Below, piece after piece: positions 17,730-26,440 of a DNA stretch of 64,000 bases. Below the pieces are notes generated by a model. It saw only the letters and a program-made list of their open reading frames with translations, made no database searches and had not been told where the DNA came from. The stretch is from an uncultured Chthonomonas sp. (GTDB lineage Bacteria > Armatimonadota > Chthonomonadetes > Chthonomonadales > Chthonomonadaceae). A program made the translations under genes and the position numbers. The stretch spans positions 1-64,000 of the forward strand of contig CAIONQ010000095.1 in NCBI GenBank assembly GCA_903859705.1, read 5' to 3'. Position 1 is the stretch's first letter. The number at the start of each line of letters is the position of its first letter.

Positions 17730-19049
17730 TTAGAATGGCCGCAAGCCAAGCATATTCATGAGCGATATTGGCATGAATAGTTCCTGGAAAGTTGGAAACC
17801 ACTTTTTCTTACTTTTCGGGCCAATCCAGACGATATCATTCGGCTGCAATGGCACATTGTCCGCCATCTTACCTTTCCGAACCATTTCGTCTACGTTAAC
17901 CAGAGTATCCTTTTGCTTGCCATCTACCGTTCTAATAACGTGTACTTTCTTGTAGTCACCCGCTGGTATTTGGCCCGCCACGTTAAGTGCTTCCAACAGG
18001 CTCACTTTGCCAGCTTCTGGGAATGGGAAATTGCCCTGTCTGCCAACCTGTCCCCACACCATGAACGTGAGTTTGCTCTCTGGAATGTATATGATATCTT
18101 CATCAGCAAACTTAAATTTGTTTACCGATGTATCAACGCTACCAGTTAGAAGCGGACGAAGATCGAAAGGAATCTTATCGTTGCCACGTATAACGTAAGC
18201 CTTTGAGAGTGCCGACGCCGTATTGGGGTAACCAGACATACCAAACAGACTGAGAACAGTTGTGAAGCTGTCTATCGGATATGCGCCTTCACGTGGGATC
18301 TGACCCAGGATGTGTATCTGATGAATTGCAACAGGCATCAACTCAAATGAAAGTCGATCTCCAGGCTGAATTACGAGGTTCTTGGGTGACTCAGGGTGTT
18401 TTACGATATCTTCAAGATCTAGGACTAACACCTCAGACTGTCGATATAGAACTACGCGGTACTCGCCTGGCTTAGGGTAAGGCCGACTGACAGGCGCAAC
18501 AAGCCCACCAGCGAAATCGATAATATCGAGAAACCGGTACTCCGATGTTCCCATATCGAGGCTGCCAGGATGGAGCAAGAACCCACTTACAGACACTTTG
18601 CGTGAATGCATTTCCTTCAACAGCACGTGAACCGTGATGTTATTAAAGTTTTTGTCAATCGCGGCTTGCAACTTGTCCTGAACTTGTTTTACTGTTTTGC
18701 CAGCAATTTCAATTTCGCCAACTTCAGGTAGTAGCAGCTTTCCAACGCCAGGAATCGTCTGGATGGTATCCAGCATTGGGTAGTTATCCGCAACAATTTG
18801 AATAACATCGCCGGCATTCAGCGGTAACGAGGCATCATCCATAACTCGCACTGAAGTCCTAGTTTGCGAGTCTTTCTTAGGTGTCTGCCCCGCTCCAACT
18901 TGAGGTGCGGGCTGTGCTGCAGGCTGAGCTGGTTTGCCTGATTGCGGTGTGGTTGCCTGTGCAAACACACTGCCGGTTGCAGATACCAGAGTAAATGCAG
19001 ATAATGCGAGGCGCCCCACGGTTATCCAGGAAGTGTTAGGTCGTATCAT
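17730..19049 (-). CDS. Polysaccharide biosynthesis/export protein (Wza-like, SLBB domains)
   Basis: 439 aa. A signal peptide spans about 1-30 (ends near GSVFAQA), with no lipobox Cys at the cleavage point, so this is not a classical Wza lipoprotein. A Pro/Gln-rich linker follows. The Poly_export domain starts near residue 75 (LNAGDVIQIVADNYPMLDTI) and continues through GKTVKQVQDKLQAAI. Two SLBB-type domains follow (VHVLGQIPREGAYP-like at about 250 and VWGQVGRQGNFPFPEAGK at about 330). It would form the outer-membrane or periplasmic export channel for the exopolysaccharide. It starts one base after the kinase gene ends, so the two are cotranscribed and probably act as an OPX/PCP pair. Confidence 0.9.
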   Translation of the reverse strand: MIRPNTSWITVGRLALSAFTLVSATGSVFAQATTPQSGKPAQPAAQPAPQVGAGQTPKKDSQTRTSVRVMDDASLPLNAGDVIQIVADNYPMLDTIQTIPGVGKLLLPEVGEIEIAGKTVKQVQDKLQAAIDKNFNNITVHVLLKEMHSRKVSVSGFLLHPGSLDMGTSEYRFLDIIDFAGGLVAPVSRPYPKPGEYRVVLYRQSEVLVLDLEDIVKHPESPKNLVIQPGDRLSFELMPVAIHQIHILGQIPREGAYPIDSFTTVLSLFGMSGYPNTASALSKAYVIRGNDKIPFDLRPLLTGSVDTSVNKFKFADEDIIYIPESKLTFMVWGQVGRQGNFPFPEAGKVSLLEALNVAGQIPAGDYKKVHVIRTVDGKQKDTLVNVDEMVRKGKMADNVPLQPNDIVWIGPKSKKKWFPTFQELFMPISLMNMLGLRPF

Positions 19050-19050
19050 G

Positions 19051-21348
19051 TCAGCTTATTTCCTCGTCATCCGTCGGTTCCGTCGTGCTGGTTTTCGGGG
19101 CCTCTCGCCCTTCAGCAAGCGCTATATTACGTACGCTGTTCTGTACATCTTCCAGTTCCGGCGAAGAATCTGGTGCGTTCTGCTGAACCTGATTTCTCGG
19201 CAGCAACGCTTCAAACTCGGCAGTAGACCGACGTCGGCGCGGGCGGCCATCTTCCAACTGAGTAGTCTGGTAGTAACCATAATAGCCGTAGTAGCCGTAA
19301 TAGTAGGCATCTCGTTTGGCGGTAAGGTCGATCTTGTTAAACACAACTCCAAGAACGCGGGCTCGTGCCTGGCGGAGCATTTCAATAGCATGTTTGACTG
19401 CAGATTTCTTTGCTTCACCAAACTGAACAACGTACAGAACGCCATCCGTTTCAGCAGCTAGTACCTGTGCATCTGCTGTTGCAAGACAAGGCGGGCTATC
19501 AAAAATAACTACGTCCGCACTCTCTTTGAGTGTTTGGTGCAGTTGCCGCATAGCCTGAGAGTTTAGAAGTTCTGCAGGGTTAGGCGGAAGCGGACCAGCG
19601 GTTAGTACGCGCATACCCGGGATTGTAGTGTCCTTCAGTGCATCCTCGAAAGCAGTATGCCCAACCAGAACGTTGGTTAGCCCAGGTTGCTGGCTCAATT
19701 TTGCCTTTTCATGCATCGTCGGGCGACGAAGATCTGTGTCAACCAGGATAACACTTCGTCCATCCAATGCCATGGAAACAGCAAGGTTGTACGCCGTAAC
19801 CGATTTACCTTCGCCAGGAACCGTGGAGGTCACAAGGATCGAACGTATTTGAGTATCGATGGCTGCAAAGCGCACATTGGATCTTAGTACGCGGTAGCTT
19901 TCCAAAACAGAACCGCCACCCCTCGAACCATTCAGAAGTCGGGAGTCTTCGTTCTCGATCATTGGTACGTAGCCAAGTGCTGGCGTTCCAACAATCCGGC
20001 GCGCATCTTCTGGGGAGTTAATGCGATCATCCATGAACTCTTGCAGTAGCGCAAAGCAGAGACCAAGCATGATGCCGATGATGCTGGCATATACAAGGTT
20101 GTTAACCTTCTTAGGTGCAATCTGATATGCAGCGGCAGCAGGAGCGATAACCAGAACAGGATCGTGCGTCATTTTAGAGCGCAATCGCAGTTCTTCAACA
20201 CTCTTGATCAGGAGGCTAACTGTGCCACGATGCAGGTCTACATCCCGAACGAGTTCGGACTGCTTGCGCTCAAGCGGACCGAATCCATCAAGGCTGACTT
20301 CAGCAACATGCATCCGTTGCTGAGCATCCTTCATCATGGCTCGTTTGGCGGCCAACTGGCCTTCCAGTTCGCGCTGTTTGGCAACAAGGTTATTATGTTC
20401 GTTCACCGTGTTGCCGTAGGATATGCGGTCTTGCAACTCGGGCGTAGTCTTCATCCTACGTTTGAGGAATGCAATTTGGGTATCCACTTCGCGCACCTTT
20501 ATGTTGGTAGGCTTGAGCGAGAACAGCAGTTTCTCGCGATCAATCTCCAACTGCGCAACCGCGTTTTTCATGCCCTCATATTGCGGATTGGCCACTGTAT
20601 CAACAAACTTGATTTTATCAGGTGTGTTGGCCATATCGTCTTTAATCTTAGCCAACAATGCATCATAAGTAAGAGATTCTGTTCGGGCAAGCTGCAACGC
20701 TTCTTCTGCACGCTGAAATGCAGTCAACCTGCGCTCACGGTCTAGCGTTGCATCGGTAATATGCTGAGAAACCTTGAAGCGCTCCAGCTTTACTTCCGCT
20801 TCAATCAGGCGGTCGTTTTCTTCTTTAAGATGGTTAGTTGCAAACTGCAGCGCATTTTGAATTTCAGACTTGCGGTTGCCGGTAACGTAGCTTAGATAGG
20901 TGTTGGGAAGAGTCTTGGCAAGACGCTCAGCATAAGTTGGCGTGCTCGATTCCACAACAAGTTCAATTACGTCCGTCTGGTTAACCTGCGATACGCTAAG
21001 CTTGGAAGACCCCGGAGGTACGTCTGCATCTTTGTACGCGTCAGCAAGTACCTTATCACCCATCAAAACTTCAAGCTGCGTGTTAATATCATGCCCAGAC
21101 TCAACACCAAACAGCGCTGAAAGCGGGTTGGTGTTATCAAGCTGGTTGATGTTAAACGATTTACCTTCAACCAGGATTCTTGCGCTGGTTCGGTAAACCG
21201 GTTTTGCCATAAATGTTATGGCTACACCCAGAACAAACACAACCATAAACGTCTGTAAGATGATCGCTTTGCGTCGACGTAATAGGTCGACGTAATCACG
21301 CATCGACATTTCCGACGCCTGTGATTGGACCGGATTCTCTTCCTGCAT
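19051..21348 (-). CDS. Wzc-type polysaccharide co-polymerase / BY tyrosine kinase
   Basis: 765 aa. An N-terminal Wzz domain has a first membrane helix near 30-50, a long periplasmic coiled coil, and a second helix near 415-430. The cytoplasmic BY-kinase follows: Walker A TSTVPGEGKS with Lys515, Walker A' VILVDTDLRRP, Walker B VVIFDSPP. The C-terminal tyrosine cluster (RDAYYYGYYGYYGYYQ, about 679-693) is the autophosphorylation tail. It controls chain length and export of the exopolysaccharide through cycles of phosphorylation. The Wza-like partner follows one base downstream. A 106-residue acidic tail after the kinase core is long for the family. Confidence 0.94.
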   Translation of the reverse strand: MQEENPVQSQASEMSMRDYVDLLRRRKAIILQTFMVVFVLGVAITFMAKPVYRTSARILVEGKSFNINQLDNTNPLSALFGVESGHDINTQLEVLMGDKVLADAYKDADVPPGSSKLSVSQVNQTDVIELVVESSTPTYAERLAKTLPNTYLSYVTGNRKSEIQNALQFATNHLKEENDRLIEAEVKLERFKVSQHITDATLDRERRLTAFQRAEEALQLARTESLTYDALLAKIKDDMANTPDKIKFVDTVANPQYEGMKNAVAQLEIDREKLLFSLKPTNIKVREVDTQIAFLKRRMKTTPELQDRISYGNTVNEHNNLVAKQRELEGQLAAKRAMMKDAQQRMHVAEVSLDGFGPLERKQSELVRDVDLHRGTVSLLIKSVEELRLRSKMTHDPVLVIAPAAAAYQIAPKKVNNLVYASIIGIMLGLCFALLQEFMDDRINSPEDARRIVGTPALGYVPMIENEDSRLLNGSRGGGSVLESYRVLRSNVRFAAIDTQIRSILVTSTVPGEGKSVTAYNLAVSMALDGRSVILVDTDLRRPTMHEKAKLSQQPGLTNVLVGHTAFEDALKDTTIPGMRVLTAGPLPPNPAELLNSQAMRQLHQTLKESADVVIFDSPPCLATADAQVLAAETDGVLYVVQFGEAKKSAVKHAIEMLRQARARVLGVVFNKIDLTAKRDAYYYGYYGYYGYYQTTQLEDGRPRRRRSTAEFEALLPRNQVQQNAPDSSPELEDVQNSVRNIALAEGREAPKTSTTEPTDDEEIS

Positions 21349-21736
21349 ACCAGCGATGTTCCTTTTTGCTCAGGGATACGGTTTAGCCCTGACAGTAAAT
21401 GGGGCGTATTTTCGCCCCTTAACGTGACCCAGGGCAACTAGCCTGGTTGTAACTCGGAAATAAGTGAGGTGAGCCCAAGCCTTCCGACGACTTCTGCGGA
21501 ATGTGAGCGCAACAGCAGTGCTCATACGGCATAGTGGAAGGTGCCGGGAGACTCATTTGCAGCAGGTAAAACTGGCTGACGATTGCGGGAAGTAAACGCT
21601 CAATTGCGTATGATAACGCAGACATGTCACCTAACATTGTCCCACCAAACAGTCTGGATTGTCAAGCAATCCTTGCTTGTGTAATGGCACACAGCATGCA
21701 AAACAGGGTTTTATTACTCGCAGCAACTACATCAAT
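21349..21736 (-). promoter_or_regulatory. Leader region of the kinase/exporter operon with hairpins
   Basis: Two potential hairpins precede the kinase ATG on the minus strand: GGGGCG/CGCCCC (21401-21406 with 21413-21418) and CAGGG/CCCTG (21371-21375 with 21387-21391). AAGGA lies about 11 bases before the start. A small palindrome GGATTG/CAATCC sits at 21656-21672, nearer the end of the beta-propeller gene. No clear promoter was found, and I see no gene. Confidence 0.35.
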
Positions 21737-22888
21737 TTAGGGCAATTCACTTACACTTACACAGAGATCGTGAGAGCCATCTTGCCTTGCCGTTTCATAA
21801 TAACAGAACACCTCGTGACCAACTGGCAGAAGGTCCACATATCTTACCGAGCCGGTACCCTCACCAGATTCGACTATCGGCCCATCTGGGCTGAGGGAAT
21901 AGAAGGTTCGCAGATCGGCAGTAAACGCTGCCCCGCAGCGCTCTTCATAATTTTCGCCAACGGAGGCCGAGCCATCGTAAAGTGCTACATATCCGCCAGC
22001 AGAAAGTGGCATTATTGTCCCCACTCTGCGGCAATAGTAATCCCATCTTCCTGGTTTTTCAGTAATAGGGATTGGCGAGATTAACTGCGAGCCCGGCAAC
22101 GGAGATACGTCGCCGATCATTTGGAAATGAACCCCATCAGTGCTCACTGCAGCCGCGGATCGAGAGAGGGTCAGGCCAGTATTATATATATCCCCAGAGG
22201 CATGCTTCGATGCCTCTTCATGTTGATCAGAAGTGTTCTCAAGCTTCACTGCATAGCTCAACAGCATGTAATACATGCCGCCGATGGTGTACACGTTCGG
22301 ATCTTTCACTCCGTCTGTGCCGGTAGTTTCTGCAGTTAATATTTCGCGGAGTGAGGAAGCTGCAAATCCATCTGGCTCCGTGGCTTCCATCACACCAATG
22401 CGCCACCTGCCATCCGAGGGCGATACCCAGCTTATATAGAGGCGCCATAAGGGCTCAGAGAGCGATCTCACAAGCGAACAACGCTCGATGGATTGCGCAT
22501 CTACGGATGTTTTTGGAAGCGCCCAAATGTCCTCAAAGTTAACGCCATCGGCACTCGCTGCAATTCGACACTCCACGCCCCGCCCGAGCTCTCTGGGTTG
22601 CCGTTGGCGGTATACAAGATAAAAAGTGCTGGATGCCGGGTCAAAACTTGCTGTCGGAGCGCCGGCCCACCAACCGTGAGCAGAGTGCTGCGGTGTTCGT
22701 ACAACCGTGCCGGATTGTGGATCAAACAGTTTTGCATCGGGCAGAGCCCCGAATAGTTTTCCGGTTCCTGTGAATGTCAATTGCTTGCTCCATCTACCTG
22801 CAGTGAGGATTTGAATTGGCTGCGTTACGCATCCTGCGGCGGATCCCCTTTTACGCCAAGCCCAATGCCGTTTGCCCAATCGTCCCAA
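21737..22888 (-). CDS. Predicted five-bladed beta-propeller protein (GH43/GH32-like fold)
   Basis: 383 aa. Repeated strand patterns such as FDPASSTFYLVYRQRQ, VKDPNVYTIGGMYYMLLSYA and MPLSAGGYVALYDGSA are those of the glycosidase family 43/62/32 propellers. No signal peptide is present. A DP motif (GVKDPNV) could hold the pKa-modulating Asp, but I cannot place all three catalytic carboxylates. It probably acts on, or is a relic of an enzyme acting on, saccharides; it lies beside EPS genes. The only in-frame ATG (22888) overlaps the preceding gene by 64 bases; a shorter start near 22828 would need a non-standard codon. Confidence 0.55.
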   Translation of the reverse strand: MGRLGKRHWAWRKRGSAAGCVTQPIQILTAGRWSKQLTFTGTGKLFGALPDAKLFDPQSGTVVRTPQHSAHGWWAGAPTASFDPASSTFYLVYRQRQPRELGRGVECRIAASADGVNFEDIWALPKTSVDAQSIERCSLVRSLSEPLWRLYISWVSPSDGRWRIGVMEATEPDGFAASSLREILTAETTGTDGVKDPNVYTIGGMYYMLLSYAVKLENTSDQHEEASKHASGDIYNTGLTLSRSAAAVSTDGVHFQMIGDVSPLPGSQLISPIPITEKPGRWDYYCRRVGTIMPLSAGGYVALYDGSASVGENYEERCGAAFTADLRTFYSLSPDGPIVESGEGTGSVRYVDLLPVGHEVFCYYETARQDGSHDLCVSVSELP

Positions 22889-23655
22889 TTATTATAGTAC
22901 GGATGGAACGATGGTGCTTTCACACCATTTCTCTCACAGGCCTCCCGCATCAGTTTCTTATTGTCTACTTCAGTATCACCGTATCTTAACAAGCGAAGAC
23001 CCTGATATAGCACTGGCAACTTGATCTCTGGATTGCGTGTGAGAATTCCACAGTCTACAAAGCCAGCGTTTGCTCCCATAACTTCTCGAATGGCTGTATC
23101 GATTCCCTGGTGGTACGTATCGTGAAACAGCACATGAGCACCGGGTGCAAGAAATGGCAATACAGCCGTGAAATCTGCAAATACTGCATCGTGTGTGTGC
23201 AGGGCATCAATCAAAACAAAATCTATCGGCCCTCCCAGCGCAGCTGCCGCGGTTGGGACATCTTGCGGAGAAAAACCTTTCACCAATTGATATCTGCCAT
23301 GCAGTTCCGAAGGGCGTGGCCTAAATGGCTCTGTATCTGGGTCCAGGCCAACTATTTTCCCTGTACCGTTGTCTTCCATGGCACTGGCTATAATTCTGCC
23401 AGAGCCGCCCCATCGCACACCCACTTCAAGGGCACGTTCGGGCCGCAGGCCACGAACAAGCGCGTAAAGCATAATCTTATCTGGCTCACACATATCGCTT
23501 GGCCGCCGATACACGCTGCCGATACGCTCCATACTGGAAAGCGCAAAAACTCGAGGCCGACCAAGGGAGTTCTGGTATAGCCACAGCAACTCATCTCGCA
23601 CTTTGCGCAGCTTGCGCCGCAAATTTTCATCCAATGCCTGTTCTCCCACCCTCAC
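22825..23655 (-). CDS. Class I SAM-dependent methyltransferase
   Basis: 276 aa. Motif I is ALEVGVRWGGSG near residue 75, the acidic ribose contact follows at GLDPD, and the post-motif region is IDFVLIDALHTHDAVFADF and HVLFHDTYHQG. This is the Methyltransf_24/cephalosporin-hydroxylase-like group often found in polysaccharide clusters, where it O-methylates sugars. It stands divergent from the acyltransferase gene and overlaps the start of the propeller gene. Substrate is unknown. Confidence 0.78.
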   Translation of the reverse strand: MRVGEQALDENLRRKLRKVRDELLWLYQNSLGRPRVFALSSMERIGSVYRRPSDMCEPDKIMLYALVRGLRPERALEVGVRWGGSGRIIASAMEDNGTGKIVGLDPDTEPFRPRPSELHGRYQLVKGFSPQDVPTAAAALGGPIDFVLIDALHTHDAVFADFTAVLPFLAPGAHVLFHDTYHQGIDTAIREVMGANAGFVDCGILTRNPEIKLPVLYQGLRLLRYGDTEVDNKKLMREACERNGVKAPSFHPYYNNWDDWANGIGLGVKGDPPQDA

Positions 23656-23769
23656 CTACCACACACAAGTGCCCTGTGCAGCAGGTTTGCTACGGTGTTC
23701 TTGACACATCTGGAACGATTATGCCAGTGTTTGGAACGTTCCCCAACCTCTGGAGGCCCAATTTTTACC

Positions 23770-24945
23770 ATGCCCGATACTCAGGCAGCACCAATAGACA
23801 CGGTAAGCACCCAAAAAGCAGCATCAGATAGACCGCGGCTTCACTTTCTGGATGGCATTCGCGGCATCACTTCTCTATATGTGATGTGGACGCATCTTGC
23901 ACTTTTCCTGCCTCCAGACCTGCTTTTCACGCAGCCATGGCTGGATCAAGCCACAAGTTGGATGCGGGAAGGCCGAACCGCGGTAGCAGTGTTCATTGTA
24001 CTATCTGGTTATTGCCTGATGCTACCCGTGGCATTTAAGGGGCTAGAAGGTGTGCCCGGTGGCTTCCAGGAGTACATCCTCAGGCGCGCTCGCAGGATAT
24101 TTCCACCTTATTATGCAGCGCTCGTTCTTTCGATTGTTCTGCTTTTTGTTTTCCGTAGCCGCCTTCTGGAGGTGCAGACATTCTGGAGCTCTATGCTGCC
24201 CGTGAATGTCGGAACCGTAATATCCCATGTTCTAATGATGCACAATGTAAATGAGCAGTGGATAACTCGTATCGACGCACCCATGTGGAGCGTTGCCACA
24301 GAATGGCAGATTTACTTCCTGTTTGCCCTGCTGTTTTTACCATTGTTTAAGAAAAGCGTTTCCGCTGCCCTGGTTGCCGCGCTTGCTATTGGCCTGGCAC
24401 CCATGTTCTTTTTGCACCGTGGTGAAGGGGCTTCGCCATGGTTTGGCGTGCTGTTCTGTTTTGGCATGATCGGCGCCAGCGTATGCCACGCAGGAAGCGA
24501 ACGATGGAGGCGTTTTCGCTCTGGCTCTGTATACGCGTTGTGGGGTGCCTCGGCACTTGCAGCGGTTGTGCTCTCTGCCGGCTGGCATCTATTCCGCGCA
24601 AGGCATCAAACATTGTTGTGGAAGGGGGAGCTTGTTGAAGATGTTCTGGTAGGGATGGCCGTGATGTGTGCCATCGTGTGGTGCACTTTATCTGTGCAAA
24701 ATGGAGCCCCCAACCTGCTCGTACGGTTGCTACAGAGCCGGCCTCTACTGTTTCTCGGTACCATTTCTTACAGCCTGTATCTGTTTCATGTGCCACTTCT
24801 GGGGGCGTGGGACATGGGCATCAGAGCTCTTGGCTTATCTGGAGTGCCAGCGGCCTTGCTTTACCTATTTGGCGGAACCGCCATTTCCATCGGGCTGACA
24901 TATCCACTTTACCGTGCGTTCGAAAAGCCGTTTCTAACCCGCTGA
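23770..24945 (+). CDS. Acyltransferase 3 family membrane protein (OafA/YrhL-like)
   Basis: 391 aa from the ATG at 23770, preceded by GGAGG. About ten membrane segments. The family start RLHFLDGIRGITSLYVMWTH includes the conserved Arg-Gly pair and His. Such enzymes move acetyl or other acyl groups from the cytoplasm to sugars outside. Its place beside the methyltransferase suggests decoration of the exopolysaccharide. The open frame extends 25 codons further upstream, but those residues look unlike the family. Confidence 0.88.
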   Translation: MPDTQAAPIDTVSTQKAASDRPRLHFLDGIRGITSLYVMWTHLALFLPPDLLFTQPWLDQATSWMREGRTAVAVFIVLSGYCLMLPVAFKGLEGVPGGFQEYILRRARRIFPPYYAALVLSIVLLFVFRSRLLEVQTFWSSMLPVNVGTVISHVLMMHNVNEQWITRIDAPMWSVATEWQIYFLFALLFLPLFKKSVSAALVAALAIGLAPMFFLHRGEGASPWFGVLFCFGMIGASVCHAGSERWRRFRSGSVYALWGASALAAVVLSAGWHLFRARHQTLLWKGELVEDVLVGMAVMCAIVWCTLSVQNGAPNLLVRLLQSRPLLFLGTISYSLYLFHVPLLGAWDMGIRALGLSGVPAALLYLFGGTAISIGLTYPLYRAFEKPFLTR

Positions 24946-24954
24946 TCTGCACCG

Positions 24955-26385
24955 TTAGGCAGAGCGTTTGCGAAGGCGCACTAAATCTCCGATAAACCAG
25001 CCCGCAATAGCAGATGGAAAAAGCACGTTTCCGCTGAAGGCAGCGGCCGCAAGCCAGTCTATTCCACCGCGCACATTTTCAGCTGTCATTACTGTAAACA
25101 GTGCTATCAGGGCGGTTACAACCACATAAATACGCACGGTTGATGTGGAAAATCGGTTTCGAGAGAGCGCTGCCACAACGTAAACCAGCAGCGATGCGTA
25201 GTACCACACCAGCGAAAACAGCATAAGCACGGGTAGAAGCGGAACTTTAGCCCCTCTACCATTTGCCCCACGCACTGTTAACTCTTCTGAAACTGGCCGG
25301 AGCCTGCCATAAAATGCAAGCAACACACCGGAGACTACGCCCTCTACAACGAGTGTAAATAGCAGGTTTGGTGATAAGCTTGTGAGCCAGGGTATGGCGC
25401 CCCCCAGAGGCAACCCGGGGTTCTGGCCATAGGCAGCAAGTGCCAGGCAGCCAACAATAAACAGGCCAACACTGATTACCGCCATGGCGGCCTCGCGGGC
25501 AGCTCGCTGATCGCCAGAGCTGCGAGTTGTTGTGGCCTTCGCCTTGTTTACTATGGGGCCAGCCCCATCCATGCGGCCGATCAATCTATCCAGCTTACCC
25601 TGCAATCCAAAATTCCGAGGGTCGAACTGTATGGCATAGGAGTAGGCCTTGATAGCCTGATCGGTACTGCCACGCATCGCGTAAATATCACCCAGAATTT
25701 CATGAGCTGTTGCTGCAGTTCTTCGCCGTGCAATAACCTGGTGGCAAATTCGCTCCGCCTCCTCATAGTTGCGGGTAAGGAAAGCTGTTTCGGCGCTTGC
25801 AATTAGCTTCTTGAGCTCTTCAGAGGCGTCTGGAGCAGTTTTGCGGGCACCCTCTGCACTATTGCGTCGGGGCTCCTCAGGATACGTCCTGCCAAAGCCG
25901 TTAAATTCAACCTTTGGCTTTGAAGTGCTGGCATCACTACGATATCCAGTACTCTGCGCGGATTGTGTTGAGCCATTTGCTGAAGAGCCACTGCTTGATG
26001 CGGGGCGCGCGGGAGATGGCTGCGGTTCCGGGCGTGGTTGATGATCAGGCGTAGGCTTCGCTGCAGATGCAGGTTTATGACGCTGAAATGGGTTAGGCGC
26101 GGGCCTGCGGGGCGCCGGGCCGGCCGCCTGTGTAGGCTGAGGCTTAGGCTGTGGAGGGGGCGCGCTAAGTGCTCTGTCAGCATCGTAGAGCGATCTCCGC
26201 TCAACATCCCCGAGTATGCGATGAGCTTCGTTTACAGCTTTGATCTTGTGTGCGGCTTCGGGGCTGGGGTTCACATCTGGGTGATACTTACGTGCCAGCT
26301 CTCTGTATCTTTTTTTAATCTCCTCTTGAGTTGCGGTTTGTTGCAGCCCAAGGGTGGCGTAGTAATCTGGCTTAGAAGTGGTCAT
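24955..26385 (-). CDS. DnaJ-domain protein with TPR repeats and C-terminal membrane segments
   Basis: 476 aa. Residues 6-70 are a J domain with the HPD tripeptide (ELARKYHPDVNP), which stimulates a DnaK ATPase. Residues 72-160 are a Pro/Ser/Ala-rich linker. Two TPR units lie at about 190-260 (EEAERICHQVIARRRTAATA and following). Four or five hydrophobic segments make up the C-terminal 180 residues. The protein probably recruits Hsp70 to a membrane site. It ends 10 bases from the convergent acyltransferase stop. Confidence 0.85.
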   Translation of the reverse strand: MTTSKPDYYATLGLQQTATQEEIKKRYRELARKYHPDVNPSPEAAHKIKAVNEAHRILGDVERRSLYDADRALSAPPPQPKPQPTQAAGPAPRRPAPNPFQRHKPASAAKPTPDHQPRPEPQPSPARPASSSGSSANGSTQSAQSTGYRSDASTSKPKVEFNGFGRTYPEEPRRNSAEGARKTAPDASEELKKLIASAETAFLTRNYEEAERICHQVIARRRTAATAHEILGDIYAMRGSTDQAIKAYSYAIQFDPRNFGLQGKLDRLIGRMDGAGPIVNKAKATTTRSSGDQRAAREAAMAVISVGLFIVGCLALAAYGQNPGLPLGGAIPWLTSLSPNLLFTLVVEGVVSGVLLAFYGRLRPVSEELTVRGANGRGAKVPLLPVLMLFSLVWYYASLLVYVVAALSRNRFSTSTVRIYVVVTALIALFTVMTAENVRGGIDWLAAAAFSGNVLFPSAIAGWFIGDLVRLRKRSA

Positions 26386-26440
26386 AGAATATCGTATTCA
26401 ACCTGTGGCAGTTCCAAATTTCAAACCGGCTAGCTGGCCC

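Noticed and set aside
19268-19312. Possible CRISPR or satellite from a short tandem DNA repeat
   Set aside because: The repeat encodes the tyrosine tail of the kinase and has no spacers.
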